61,966 nt of DNA. Origin: Phil1 sp963643205. GTDB taxonomy: Bacteria > Bacillota > Clostridia > Christensenellales > CAG-138. The position numbers and the translations under genes are program-made. Below, in pieces: positions 45,817-54,755 of this stretch. The notes beneath the pieces are model-generated. The model ran no database searches, had not been told where the DNA came from, and was given only the letters and a program-made list of their open reading frames with translations. The DNA lies in NCBI GenBank assembly GCA_963643205.1, contig CAVIJJ010000006.1, forward strand, positions 1 to 61,966, given 5' to 3'. The first letter of the stretch is position 1. Each line of letters begins with the position of its first letter.

Positions 45817-46755
45817 GTGGGTGCTGTCATCTTCCTTGGCATTATTGTTGCTCTGGTCATTATTATTCTGCTGCCGTGTGAATTCTAGAAAATTGCGGAA
45901 ATGAAAGGGCATGACGGGACAAAGTATTTCTGGTATTGTCTGTTTTTCTCGGTAGCCGGTTGGATTATGGTCGCGGCTCTGCCTGATCGCAGTACCAAGC
46001 CCGCGGCACCCGATGCTAACGGTAATTCCGCCGCTCGTCCTGCCGAAGCGGCTCCGTCCAAAGTAATAATCACGAGCAATAAATATAGCAACGCTCATGA
46101 AAAAGCCATAACAACATTTCATGTTTTAGGTGAATATAAAGACAGCGCTAAGCAAGCTACATTTGCAGAAGTTGGTGACTATGTGTGGTTTGGTTCATAC
46201 GAGCAGGATAACGACACATCTAACGGTAAAGAAGATATCGAGTGGCTTGTGCTTGATAAGCAGGACAATAAACTGCTGCTTCTTAGTCGTTATGGTCTCG
46301 ATGCGCAGCCGTATAATACGGAATGGACTGACATCACATGGGAGAATTGCACTCTCCGCAAATGGCTAAACAATGATTTTATCAATGCAGCGTTTTCTGC
46401 CGATGAAAAGGCTATGATCCCTACAGTGACGGTGTCGGCAGATAAAAATCCTGAATACAGTACAAATCCCGGCAATGCAACACAGGATCAGGTGTTTTTG
46501 CTTAGCATCACGGAGGCGAATAAATATTTCAATTCTGATGGTGCAAGCCGGTGCGAGCCTACGGATTATGCAGTCGCGAATGGTGCTTGGGAAAGTGACA
46601 GCGGCAACTGCTGGTGGTGGCTGCGGTCGCCCGGCGACACTCAGGGTAGTGCCGCCTCTGTCGACTATGGCGGCGATGTCCACGAGCGCGGCGACTATGT
46701 CGGCAGCGGTGTCAGTGCTGTCCGCCCCGCTTTGTGGATAAATCTTGAATCTTAA
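45817..46755 (+). pseudogene. DUF6273 (C-type-lectin-like) protein, probable DGR variable protein, interrupted by TAG
   Basis: One frame runs from GTG 45817 (after TTGGAGGT) to TAA 46755, broken only by TAG at codon 24 (45886-45888). Before it is a hydrophobic helix (GAVIFLGIIVALVIIILL); after it KIAEMKGHDGTKYFWYC and a second helix ending AALPDR continue a recognisable two-helix N-terminus. An Ala/Pro linker, a TPR-like LGEYKDSAKQA and a DUF6273 domain follow (VWFGSYEQD, IEWLVLD, LRKWLNNDF, WWLRSPG, VRPALW). From 46630 to 46731, 32 of 34 codons end in C or T. Translation may restart at ATG 45901 (285 residues), or the stop may have killed the gene. Amino-acid variability at this end suits ligand binding at the cell surface. 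Confidence 0.6.
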
Positions 46756-46802
46756 TTCTTCTGATCTGTAATCCTACTGCAAGCAGTTTCGGGCGGTGCA
46801 AT

Positions 46803-47183
46803 ATGGTCAATGATCAATGTACGGAAAAGAATACTAATATGACTGTAAAAGAGGCAGCGGCAAAATTTAATTTGTCGGAAAGAAAAATCCAAAATCTTTG
46901 CAAAGAAGGGAAAATACATGGTGTTACAAAGCCTAACAGAGCCTATCATATACCTGACGAAACTGTGATAATCATTACTGATGAAAATGCACAAGCGTTT
47001 TTGTGGCAGTTACTGAAATTTAAAAATAATGCTAACATTATACTGCAAGGAAATTTTGCAGATAACGAAACTAAGCTCAGAGCATGGCACAAATATATGA
47101 TTGAACAAGGATTGGTTGGTGAATGCGAATATTCTTCGGACCTGAGGACTCTTTTAAGCAAAGTGTACATAACGGATGCGTGA
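46803..47183 (+). CDS. Helix-turn-helix protein of the island
   Basis: 126 residues. Residues 13-60 form an excisionase/MerR-like helix-turn-helix (MTVKEAAAKFNLSERKIQNLCKEG, then GVTKPNRAYHIPDE). The remaining 65 residues are not recognised. The start is uncertain: ATG 46803 has a poor site (GGCGGTG), ATG 46839 has none. AT-rich codons set it apart from the flanking metabolic genes. It may regulate the variable gene upstream. Confidence 0.65.
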   Translation: MVNDQCTEKNTNMTVKEAAAKFNLSERKIQNLCKEGKIHGVTKPNRAYHIPDETVIIITDENAQAFLWQLLKFKNNANIILQGNFADNETKLRAWHKYMIEQGLVGECEYSSDLRTLLSKVYITDA

Positions 47184-47276
47184 TTTGAATTACTTCCGTA
47201 ATATAAGTCCTCTTTACGTTTAGCACTAGAGCCGTGTGTAAATATTAATATTGGCTGTATGAATATGTGATTAAAT

Positions 47277-47459
47277 ATGGCTAGCACACAATCTGAACTA
47301 AATGTGATAACATTCGCTAAAAATCTGCTTAGCTATGTGATGACCATCACGCAAAAATCCCCGAAACAATTCCGGCTTTCATTAATTGGACGAATGCAGT
47401 CCTATGTAAACACATATAATTTATATTGCAGGGTAATGGATTTAATGCAGCAAATGTAA
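47277..47459 (+). pseudogene. Truncated Avd-like four-helix-bundle protein (DGR accessory)
   Basis: 60 residues: ITFAKNLLSYVMTITQKS then PKQFRLSLIGRMQ. The P-K-x-F/Y-R-x-x-L-x-x-R-x-Q pattern is that of Avd/four-helix-bundle accessory proteins of diversity-generating retroelements. Those are about 110-130 residues, so this copy lacks the last two helices. No ribosome binding site is visible and no reverse transcriptase or template repeat follows before the hydrogenase operon. Recognition is from memory of the family. Confidence 0.45.
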
Positions 47460-47487
47460 GAGATTGAAAATTGCATTCTATACCCAC

Positions 47488-47514
47488 CAAGGGCAGGGGA
47501 GACCCCTGCCCTTG
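47488..47514. terminator. Hairpin after the hydrogenase operon
   Basis: CAAGGGCAGGGG, 3-base loop, CCCCTGCCCTTG: perfect 12-bp stem but no T run on the minus strand. Confidence 0.6.
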
Positions 47515-47531
47515 ATTTATGTACTTAGTTT

Positions 47532-47783
47532 TTACTTATCGGCTACCATCGGCATGATGGTGTCCTTGAAGAAGCCGGTGGCGTTCTCGGCGGAAACGCT
47601 GTAGGTAGTATCGCCGATTGTTACGGAAACGCCGTTCTGGCAATTGCCGGTGCAGAACTGGCCGGCGAGGTTTACCTTGTCGTGCAGGCCGTACTGCTCG
47701 ATAAGCTGCTTGAAGCTCATCAAAACGTTGTATGATCCGCGCAGATGGCAGGAGGTACCTATACAAACCTTTACTTCCAGCAT
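47532..47783 (-). CDS. Thioredoxin-like 2Fe-2S protein of the hydrogenase operon
   Basis: 83 residues with four cysteines in the thioredoxin-like ferredoxin pattern: CIGTSCHLRGS and CTGNCQNGVSV. Similar to the N-terminal domain of HydB/NuoF and to the second small protein at 54756. Likely an electron carrier or accessory of the hydrogenase. ATG 47783 follows AAGGAGGAG inside the end of hydA; last gene of the operon. Confidence 0.88.
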   Translation of the reverse strand: MLEVKVCIGTSCHLRGSYNVLMSFKQLIEQYGLHDKVNLAGQFCTGNCQNGVSVTIGDTTYSVSAENATGFFKDTIMPMVADK

Positions 47784-47784
47784 G

Positions 47785-49479
47785 TTATTTCTCCTCCTTA
47801 TGTCCGTAATGAACGTGCAGCAGCTCATGTACGCGGCCCTTAAGCACGTCGTCATACAGGCTCATCATAAGCGGGTTCTCTTCGCTGCGCTTAATGCTCA
47901 GCATCCTGTCCGCGCCATAAAGTGCCTTGCTGCGGGTCTCCTTGGTTTCCTTGTTGCCGTAGGGCTGTCCGCCGCCGCCTACGCAGCCGCCGGGGCAGGC
48001 CATAACCTCTATAAAGTCGTAATGCTTGCCGTTCTTAAGCGCCTGTATTATGTTTTCGGCGTTCCTAAGTCCGCTTACTATCGCAATGTGTACTTCCTTG
48101 TCGCCGTAGTTGATGGTGGTCTCCTTAACGCCCTTCATGCCGCGAACTTCATTAAAGGAAATGGAAGCGAGCGCCTTGCTGCTCTTGTCGGGGGAGAGGC
48201 GGCGAAGCACTGCCTCGGTAACGCCGCCGGTAACGCCGAATATAACGCCGGCGCCGGTGCAGGTGCTGAATACGGAGTCAACAGCCTCGGGCTCAAGCTC
48301 GTTGAACTGTATGCCGGCCTTGTGTATCATCTGAACCAGCTCCTGGGTGGTTATAACGTAATCGGTTTCGGGTACGCCGTCGTGTATGAATTCCTCGCGC
48401 GCGCACTCAAACTTCTTGGCTGTGCAGGGCATCACGGCAACGCATACCACGCGCCTCTTGGAGGAAGCGTATTTCGCCTTTATAACGGAGGAGAACATCT
48501 GCATGGGGGACTTGCAGGTGGATATGTTCTTCATAAGCTCCGGATGGTTCTTTTCGCAGTACTGTATCCAGGCCGGGCAGCAGCTGGTGAAAAGGGGCAG
48601 ATTCTCGCCGGACTCAATGCGCTGCAGGAACTCGTTGGATTCCTCAAGCACCGTCAGGTCAGCGCCGGTAGCGGTATCATAAACCTCGTCAAAGCCAAGG
48701 CGGCGGAGCGCGGCGGTTATGCGGCCCATGGAGTTCTCACTCTCGGGCAGGCCGAATTCCTTCGCAACGGCAACGCGCACGGCGGGGGCGACCTGCGCCA
48801 CAACCTTGGTGTTCTTGTCGTTAAGCTCGGGCCATACGCGGCTGGTGTCCTTGCGGATTACTATTGCGCCGGTGGGGCACACGGCGGCGCACTGACCGCA
48901 GCCTACGCAGGGGGAGTTGGCAATGGGCTCGTTGAAAGCGGGGCCGATTACCATCCTGGAGCCGCGGTTTACAAAGTCTATCGCGCCAACGTTCTGAATC
49001 TCGTTGCACATACGCACGCAGTCGCCGCAGAGTATGCACTTGTGCGCGTCGCGTACTATGCTCAGGCTTGATGTATCAAGCTCGGGTTCGGGCCTAAGGT
49101 TCTTAAAGCGAATGCTGTCTATGCCGAACAGGGAGGAAAGCTCCTGCAGTCGGCACTTGCCGTTCTTGGGGCAGGTGGTGCAGTCGCGGCAGTGGTTGGC
49201 AAGCAGCAGCTCAAGTATCATCTTGCGGTGCTTATGCAGTCTGCCGGTGTTTGTATAAATTTCCATGCCGGCTTTAGGCACGGTGGAGCAGGCGGCTTCC
49301 ATGCCGCCGCGTGCGTTTTCAACCATGCACATGCGGCATGCGCCGTATACGGAAAGCTCGCTGTGGTAGCAGAAGGTAGGCAGCTCTATACCCGCCTTGC
49401 GTATAACCTCCAGCAGGTTCTTTTCGCCGTTTATCTCAACGGGGTTGCCGTCTATGAGCATATATTCTTTTGTTTCCAT
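47785..49479 (-). CDS. hydA: [FeFe] hydrogenase catalytic subunit HydA
   Basis: Catalytic subunit of the trimeric electron-bifurcating hydrogenase, making H2 from NADH and reduced ferredoxin or the reverse. 564 residues: N-terminal 2Fe-2S domain (FCYHSELSVYGACRMC), His-Cys3 cluster HCRDCTTCPKNGKC, two 4Fe-4S (CILCGDCVRMC and CVGCGQCAAVCP), then the H-cluster motifs TSCCPAW, MPCTAKKFE and MACPGGCVGGGGQP. All H-cluster cysteines are present. Maturases HydEFG are outside the window. AAGGAGG precedes the ATG. Confidence 0.96.
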   Translation of the reverse strand: METKEYMLIDGNPVEINGEKNLLEVIRKAGIELPTFCYHSELSVYGACRMCMVENARGGMEAACSTVPKAGMEIYTNTGRLHKHRKMILELLLANHCRDCTTCPKNGKCRLQELSSLFGIDSIRFKNLRPEPELDTSSLSIVRDAHKCILCGDCVRMCNEIQNVGAIDFVNRGSRMVIGPAFNEPIANSPCVGCGQCAAVCPTGAIVIRKDTSRVWPELNDKNTKVVAQVAPAVRVAVAKEFGLPESENSMGRITAALRRLGFDEVYDTATGADLTVLEESNEFLQRIESGENLPLFTSCCPAWIQYCEKNHPELMKNISTCKSPMQMFSSVIKAKYASSKRRVVCVAVMPCTAKKFECAREEFIHDGVPETDYVITTQELVQMIHKAGIQFNELEPEAVDSVFSTCTGAGVIFGVTGGVTEAVLRRLSPDKSSKALASISFNEVRGMKGVKETTINYGDKEVHIAIVSGLRNAENIIQALKNGKHYDFIEVMACPGGCVGGGGQPYGNKETKETRSKALYGADRMLSIKRSEENPLMMSLYDDVLKGRVHELLHVHYGHKEEK

Positions 49480-49483
49480 TTGC

Positions 49484-51364
49484 TCAGTCCTCCTTAATTG
49501 CGTGGAACGCGCAGGTGGCTACGCACGCGCCGCACTTTATGCACTTCTTTTCGTCAATGACGAAGGGGGATTTAACCTGGCCCGATATCGCGCCAACAGG
49601 GCAGCCCTTCGCGCAGCGGGAGCAGCCGCGGCAAATTTCGGGATCAATATGTATGCGCTTAAGCTTGGCGCACGCTCCGGCAGGGCAGCGCTTGTCGTAA
49701 ATATGTGCCTCGTATTCATTACGGAAATACTTCAGGGTGCTCATTACGGGGTTAGGAGCGGTTTTGCCAAGTCCGCACAGGGCCGCCGCGGAAATGGTAT
49801 CCGCCAGGTCCTCAAGCAGCTCTATGTCGCCGTCCTCGCCTTTGCCCGCAACTATGCGCTCAAGCACTTCAAGCATGCGCTTCGTACCCTCGCGGCAGGG
49901 TACGCACTTGCCGCAGGATTCGTTCTGCGTAAAGCTCATGAAGAAACGCGCGACCTCAACCATGCAGGTCTTGCTGTCCATAACAACAAGTCCGCCGGAG
50001 CCTATCATCGCGCCAACCTTCTTCAGGGAGTCGAAGTCAAGGGGGATATCAAGATGCTCGTTGGTAAGGCAGCCGCCGCTCGGTCCGCCGATCTGTACCG
50101 CCTTGAATTCGGAGCCGCCGCGCATGCCGCCGCCAACGTCGAATATAACCTCTCTGAGGGTGGTGCCCATGGGAACCTCTATAAGGCCGGTGTTCTCAAT
50201 ATTGCCGGTAAGGGCAAAGGCCTTGGTGCCGGGGCTGTTCTCGGGACCGATGGACCTGTACCAGTCAGCGCCCCTGTTGATTATAAGGGGAACGTTGGCA
50301 AAAGTCTCAACGTTGTTCAGTACGGTAGGCTCATTGAACAATCCGTGCTCAACCGTACGCGGGGGCTTTACGCGCGGGAAGCCGCGTTTGCCTTCTATGG
50401 AGGCTGTAAGCGCGCTGCCTTCGCCGCAAACGAATGCGCCTGCGCCGCGATTTATGTGCATATGGAAGCTGAAGTCGGTTCCCAGTATGTTGTCACCAAG
50501 CAGACCGTATTCCTCGGCCTGAGCTATGGCGTTCTTAAGCCTTTCAACGGCCATGGGGTACTCAGCGCGAACGTAAATGTAGCCGTTCTGAGCGCCGCAG
50601 GCAATACCGGCAATCATCATGCCCTCGAGCATCCTGTGGGGGTCGCCTTCCATAACGGAGCGGTCCATGAACGCGCCGGGGTCGCCCTCGTCACCGTTGC
50701 AGACAATGTACTTCACGGGAGAAGACTGCTTGGCGACCTGGCTCCACTTACGGCCGGTGGGGAATCCGCCGCCGCCGCGTCCGCGCAGGTTGGAATCGGA
50801 TATGGTCTTTATTATGTCAGCCGGGCTCATCTCAAACAGAGCCTTTTCAAAGGAGGAGTAACCGCCTATGGCCAGGTATTCGCGAATGCTGGTCGCGTCT
50901 ATATGTCCGCAGTGCTCAAGCACAAGGCGGGTCTGCTTCTTGTAGAAGGGAATGTCTTCCTGCCTCTTGCGAACAACGCCGCCCTTCTGATAAGCAAGCC
51001 TTTCAATGTGCTCGCCGTTCATTATGGTGCGCTCGATTATCTCTTTGCAGTCCTCAAACTTAACCTTGGTATAAAGCCAGCCCTCGGGCTCTATACGAAC
51101 AAGGGGACCCATTTCGCAGAAGCCGTGGCAGCCGCTCTTCTTAAGGCCAACGGAGTCGGCATGGTCATGCGGATCGTCCGCCAGCTCAACAGTGCAGGGA
51201 ATTCCGTTTTCGGCCATAAGGCGCTTAAGCTCGGCATATATGTTCAGCGAACCGCCCGCAACACAACCGGTACCGGCACATACCAGTATTTTGCGTTTCT
51301 GATGGGCAAAGCTTTCGGCATACGCCGCGCGTTCTCTCCTCAGATCTTCTCTGTTCTTAAGCAT
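49484..51364 (-). CDS. hydB: Hydrogenase subunit HydB (NuoF-like, NADH-binding)
   Basis: NADH- and FMN-binding subunit, 626 residues. N-terminal thioredoxin-like 2Fe-2S domain (CAGTGCVAGGS and CHGFCEMGP), FMN/NADH core with GRGGGGFPTGRKW and CGEGSALTASIEGKRG, the NuoF 4Fe-4S motif ESCGKCVPCREG, and a C-terminal pair of 4Fe-4S motifs (CRGCSRCAKGCPVG and CIKCGACVATCAFH). Overlaps hydC by 8 bases. Confidence 0.95.
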   Translation of the reverse strand: MLKNREDLRRERAAYAESFAHQKRKILVCAGTGCVAGGSLNIYAELKRLMAENGIPCTVELADDPHDHADSVGLKKSGCHGFCEMGPLVRIEPEGWLYTKVKFEDCKEIIERTIMNGEHIERLAYQKGGVVRKRQEDIPFYKKQTRLVLEHCGHIDATSIREYLAIGGYSSFEKALFEMSPADIIKTISDSNLRGRGGGGFPTGRKWSQVAKQSSPVKYIVCNGDEGDPGAFMDRSVMEGDPHRMLEGMMIAGIACGAQNGYIYVRAEYPMAVERLKNAIAQAEEYGLLGDNILGTDFSFHMHINRGAGAFVCGEGSALTASIEGKRGFPRVKPPRTVEHGLFNEPTVLNNVETFANVPLIINRGADWYRSIGPENSPGTKAFALTGNIENTGLIEVPMGTTLREVIFDVGGGMRGGSEFKAVQIGGPSGGCLTNEHLDIPLDFDSLKKVGAMIGSGGLVVMDSKTCMVEVARFFMSFTQNESCGKCVPCREGTKRMLEVLERIVAGKGEDGDIELLEDLADTISAAALCGLGKTAPNPVMSTLKYFRNEYEAHIYDKRCPAGACAKLKRIHIDPEICRGCSRCAKGCPVGAISGQVKSPFVIDEKKCIKCGACVATCAFHAIKED

Positions 51365-51842
51365 TCAAACTTTCCTCCTTAAGCTTTTTGATAAGCTCGC
51401 TGGCCTTATCGGGGGTCATTGAAGGATGAACCTTGTCGTTAATGGTGATAACCGGGGCAAGGCCGCACGCGCCAAGGCAGGATACGGTCTCTACGGTAAA
51501 CAGAAGATCGTCGGTAGTGGCCTTGGTAGCAGAAAGGCCGAGCTCTTTTCTAAGCCTTTCGAGAATGGGCGTTGAACCGCGTACATGGCAGGCCGTACCG
51601 TCGCAGCACTTTATAACGTACTTTCCCTTGGGTTCAAGAGAGAAGTTCTCGTAAAAAGTAGCCACGGAATAGATGCTTGCTGTGGGTACACCAAGGCGCT
51701 TGGCGAGATGCTCGAATATCTCGCGCGGCAGGTAGTGGTAATGCTCCTGTATCGCCTGAAGAATGGCGATAATGGCGCTTGGCTTTGCACCATGGTCATC
51801 GATTATCTTGTCGACCACGGTGAAGTCAAATTGGGTTTGCAT
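51357..51842 (-). CDS. hydC: Hydrogenase subunit HydC (NuoE-like)
   Basis: 161-residue thioredoxin-fold 2Fe-2S protein; cysteines in CCDGTACHVRG and CLGACGLAP. Completes the HydABC complex. ATG 51842 has GGAGGATC upstream; a longer in-frame start lacks a ribosome site. First of the three structural genes, after the phosphatase gene. Confidence 0.94.
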   Translation of the reverse strand: MQTQFDFTVVDKIIDDHGAKPSAIIAILQAIQEHYHYLPREIFEHLAKRLGVPTASIYSVATFYENFSLEPKGKYVIKCCDGTACHVRGSTPILERLRKELGLSATKATTDDLLFTVETVSCLGACGLAPVITINDKVHPSMTPDKASELIKKLKEESLNA

Positions 51843-51887
51843 CGTTTTTAGATCCTCCTGATTATAATTGCTTTTTATAAGCAAAAC

Positions 51888-53072
51888 TTAATAATATTTA
51901 ACGTTTATTTTCTTGCCCATTCGCTCAAGGCAGTTCGCAAGCTCCCTTACAAGCTGCATCTTAATCGTAAAACTTATGGGCAAATCGGTGTTTTGATGCG
52001 CGGGGTTTACGGCTTTCCCTACGAAAAAGCTTATGTCCGTCGCATCCTCGAAAAGCATTCTCGCTATCCTGCTGGCACCGTCTTCCTTATGGTTCCATTT
52101 CTCAAAGGAAGTGTTGTCGGAAAGGTAGTTCATCGCGTATTCGAGCACCCTGTTTATTGTTATAACGCCCTCGGTAACAATGTCAACCCCTTCAATTTCC
52201 GCCGTGGGCGGTATATCGGGATCGAAAAAGTCCAGCGTGGGACGCAGAGGCTTTTTCAGGTATTCGGCGGCTATCGTGCTCGTTGTGCCGCCGCATACTA
52301 TGTGCTTGCCCTCCTTTGAGAAGAACTCCGACATCATTTTTTCGCAGTCCTTCCTGTCTGACGGTGGGCCGATTATAAGGCTTACAGGTTCGCGTTTCCT
52401 TATCTTTATCGTGCAAACAGTGGCATCGTCACCAGGTTCGCCAGCGTAAAGTCTATTCGTTTCGGCAATAAGCTTGGTGGATATTGTCTTGGCGGAGTAG
52501 TTGCTGTCCCATATACCCGTTATGAATTTAAGCATATCGCCGCGGTCCCAGCCAAAGCTGTAGTTCACGCCTATGCCGGCGTGCTCAACTCCGTCCGAAA
52601 ACGCAAGGAACGTATCGTGCTCGATAACGTCCAGCTCCGCCTTAAATACTTTTTTATCCCCTATGCGGCTTTCAACAAAGGGAATATCTATGCTCTTGCC
52701 GTCCCGCAGCATTACCATGCGCGGATTGTCATATTGTATTATCTCAACCTTGCCGTTGTCGTTTACGCGCACTATCGTAAAAGTGGAGTACGCAATCTGC
52801 CTTACTGAGCATACTGGCAGCGTTTCAACCAGCGTTTCAACGGCGGTTTCAAGCTTAAGCCCAGCGGCAAGCATGGTGGAGAGTATCTTACTGGTCAGCG
52901 TGGACAATATGCTTGCCTTAACGCCGCTGCCAAGTCCGTCCGCAAGAACCACTATTGTTGAATCGCCGCTTTCCGGCTCAACTATATCCACGTGGTCTCC
53001 GCAGAGCTGCTCCCCGGCATGGTTTATGCTAATGTATCCTATGTCCGCGCAAAGACTGTCAGCGGTCCTCAT
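51888..53072 (-). CDS. SpoIIE-family protein phosphatase
   Basis: 394 residues. The N-terminal half is a PP2C-like SpoIIE phosphatase with metal-binding aspartates in VLADGLGSG, FSDGVEH and GDDATV. The C-terminal half (from about 225) is unassigned. Its start overlaps the end of the sensory hydrogenase gene by 14 bases, so it is translationally coupled and probably carries the output of H2 or redox sensing by dephosphorylating a target. No partner kinase or anti-sigma gene is nearby; a sporulation role is unlikely. Confidence 0.9.
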   Translation of the reverse strand: MRTADSLCADIGYISINHAGEQLCGDHVDIVEPESGDSTIVVLADGLGSGVKASILSTLTSKILSTMLAAGLKLETAVETLVETLPVCSVRQIAYSTFTIVRVNDNGKVEIIQYDNPRMVMLRDGKSIDIPFVESRIGDKKVFKAELDVIEHDTFLAFSDGVEHAGIGVNYSFGWDRGDMLKFITGIWDSNYSAKTISTKLIAETNRLYAGEPGDDATVCTIKIRKREPVSLIIGPPSDRKDCEKMMSEFFSKEGKHIVCGGTTSTIAAEYLKKPLRPTLDFFDPDIPPTAEIEGVDIVTEGVITINRVLEYAMNYLSDNTSFEKWNHKEDGASRIARMLFEDATDISFFVGKAVNPAHQNTDLPISFTIKMQLVRELANCLERMGKKINVKYY

Positions 53073-54732
53073 TTGATATGGACTCCTTCAGCTTGGTAAG
53101 CGCTATCTTGGTTTCCGCGGCGGTTTCGCCGAGAAGCGATGCTATCTCCTGCACTATACGCATCTGCTTGTCAACCACCTTGTCAGTGGTTTCTATGGTC
53201 TGTCGGCTTAACTCCTGCCTGCTCTTTCTTTCGCTTTCCTCGTCCGTAACGTCACGGAAAATGCCTATCATGTTGTCGGACTTCTTGTCGTTTACTATCG
53301 TAAGCTCAATATATATGTTATATTCGGCATAGTAAATGCGCTTGTTCACAACGTGCTTTTCGTTCTGAGCCGCGTCTATGAAGTCCGATGGATCTATAAG
53401 CTCCGAAAGGGGTCTGCCTATAACATCGGTATCGGAACTGACGTGCAGCATGCGCATGGCCGCGCCGTTTATCTGAAGCAGCTCATATGTGTCGCTCACA
53501 ACTATTATGCCGTTTGGCGTGTTATCAAGTATGTTGCCCGCGAACCTTTCGGATCTTTCCATAAGGTAGGGGAGGCACATGGTTATTTCAGCCTTGCCCT
53601 GGTACACGGCCTCGGCCTTTTCTCGGCAGGTATTATAGCCGCAGGTACCGCAATTAAGCTCGTCCGCACGGCTTGCTTTGCCCATCTTGCGCAGTATTTC
53701 GTCAAGCTCTTCCGGGCTGGGCTTCAGCTTTTGCAGGGGAGCCGGGCGGTATATGTTCTTTAGCAGTGAAGGATCCGGCTGAGGCACTTCAAAATCCTCT
53801 CTGCCGGCGTAGCTCGTAACGGCCTGATAGTCGCGAACCGTGGAAGGATGCTTTTTGCGCATTATAGGTCCGCGTACGCAGCTTCCCGCGCAGGCGGACA
53901 TTTCTATAAAGCAGCGATGCACTCCGCCGCGGCGTATGTCGTCAAGAGCGGGTATAATGCTGTCCAGCCCGTCTATCGTAAAGTAATCGTAAACCGGGTT
54001 TTTATAGGTCATTGATTTCAGTACGCCGCCCGTTGTGGGAAATGTTCGTGTGCGGCTGTTTTCATTGTATTCACGCTTTTTTTCAAGCACTATGCCGCTT
54101 TTCTTGAACATGGCGGCAACTTTGTCAAATGTAAGCGCCGCATCAACGCCTACGCGTGCCGCCTCATCAATCTTTGAAAGGCACGGCCCCATAAAAACAA
54201 CCTTCGCGTTGTCGTGTCTGCGCCTTATGTCCGCGCAATGCGCTTGCATGGGAGTCATAACCGGGGCCAAACAGTTGGTTATTTCAGGATAGTATTTTTC
54301 TATAAGCGTGTTAACCGTGGGGCAGCAGGATGTTATAACAATGTTCTGTGTTGCCTCGCGGGAAATCCTTTCGTATTCGCGTTTAACCAGTGTCGCGCCT
54401 ATGGCTGTTTCCTCGGCATCAACAAAACCAAGCTGCTTAAGAGCCGCGCGCATGGATTCTATGCCTACGCCGTCGAAATACGCCGTAAAGGAGGGAGCAA
54501 CGCTTGCGTATACAGGCTCGCCGGAGGCAAGGAGCATATTTACAAGCGCGGTTTCATCAACTATCTGCTTAGCGTTCTGCGGGCATACAACGTAGCATTC
54601 ACCGCACAAAATGCAATCATCGCTTAAAACATTCGCCTGATGCGCGGAAAACCTGATCGATTTAACCGGGCAGTAGCGAATGCATTTGTGGCAGTTGCGG
54701 CAATTCAATTGCTTGAATGTAATGTATCCCAT
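53059..54732 (-). CDS. hydS: Sensory [FeFe] hydrogenase HydS with PAS domain
   Basis: 557 residues. Two N-terminal 4Fe-4S motifs (CRNCHKCIRYCPV and CILCGECYVVCP), a divergent H-cluster domain with TSCCPT, MGPCLSK and MSACAGSC, then a further CGTCGYNTCREKAE cluster, a PAS domain near residues 395-500 (NILDNTPNGIIVVSD) and a C-terminal helix. Groups C/D hydrogenases of this layout are sensors, not bulk catalysts. The output is probably the coupled phosphatase. AAAGGAG precedes the ATG. Confidence 0.92.
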   Translation of the reverse strand: MGYITFKQLNCRNCHKCIRYCPVKSIRFSAHQANVLSDDCILCGECYVVCPQNAKQIVDETALVNMLLASGEPVYASVAPSFTAYFDGVGIESMRAALKQLGFVDAEETAIGATLVKREYERISREATQNIVITSCCPTVNTLIEKYYPEITNCLAPVMTPMQAHCADIRRRHDNAKVVFMGPCLSKIDEAARVGVDAALTFDKVAAMFKKSGIVLEKKREYNENSRTRTFPTTGGVLKSMTYKNPVYDYFTIDGLDSIIPALDDIRRGGVHRCFIEMSACAGSCVRGPIMRKKHPSTVRDYQAVTSYAGREDFEVPQPDPSLLKNIYRPAPLQKLKPSPEELDEILRKMGKASRADELNCGTCGYNTCREKAEAVYQGKAEITMCLPYLMERSERFAGNILDNTPNGIIVVSDTYELLQINGAAMRMLHVSSDTDVIGRPLSELIDPSDFIDAAQNEKHVVNKRIYYAEYNIYIELTIVNDKKSDNMIGIFRDVTDEESERKSRQELSRQTIETTDKVVDKQMRIVQEIASLLGETAAETKIALTKLKESISNEDR

Positions 54733-54755
54733 TTTGTCTCCTTTAGCGTGGAAAA

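Noticed and set aside
46630..46731. NNY codon run explained by ordinary codon bias
   Set aside because: Neighbouring genes and the rest of this gene use A- and G-ending codons freely; 32 of 34 is far outside that usage.
46756..47531. DGR reverse transcriptase or template repeat inside the island
   Set aside because: No frame long enough for an RT and no second copy of the 46600-46750 sequence in the window.
47644..49071. 475-codon open frame antisense to hydA
   Set aside because: Shadow of hydA; low-complexity Ala/Gly/Tyr-rich translation.
49397..51382. 661-codon open frame antisense to hydB
   Set aside because: Shadow of hydB, whose cofactor motifs are complete.
51888..53072. Sporulation SpoIIE
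   Set aside because: No membrane segments, only the phosphatase core, and position inside the hydrogenase operon.
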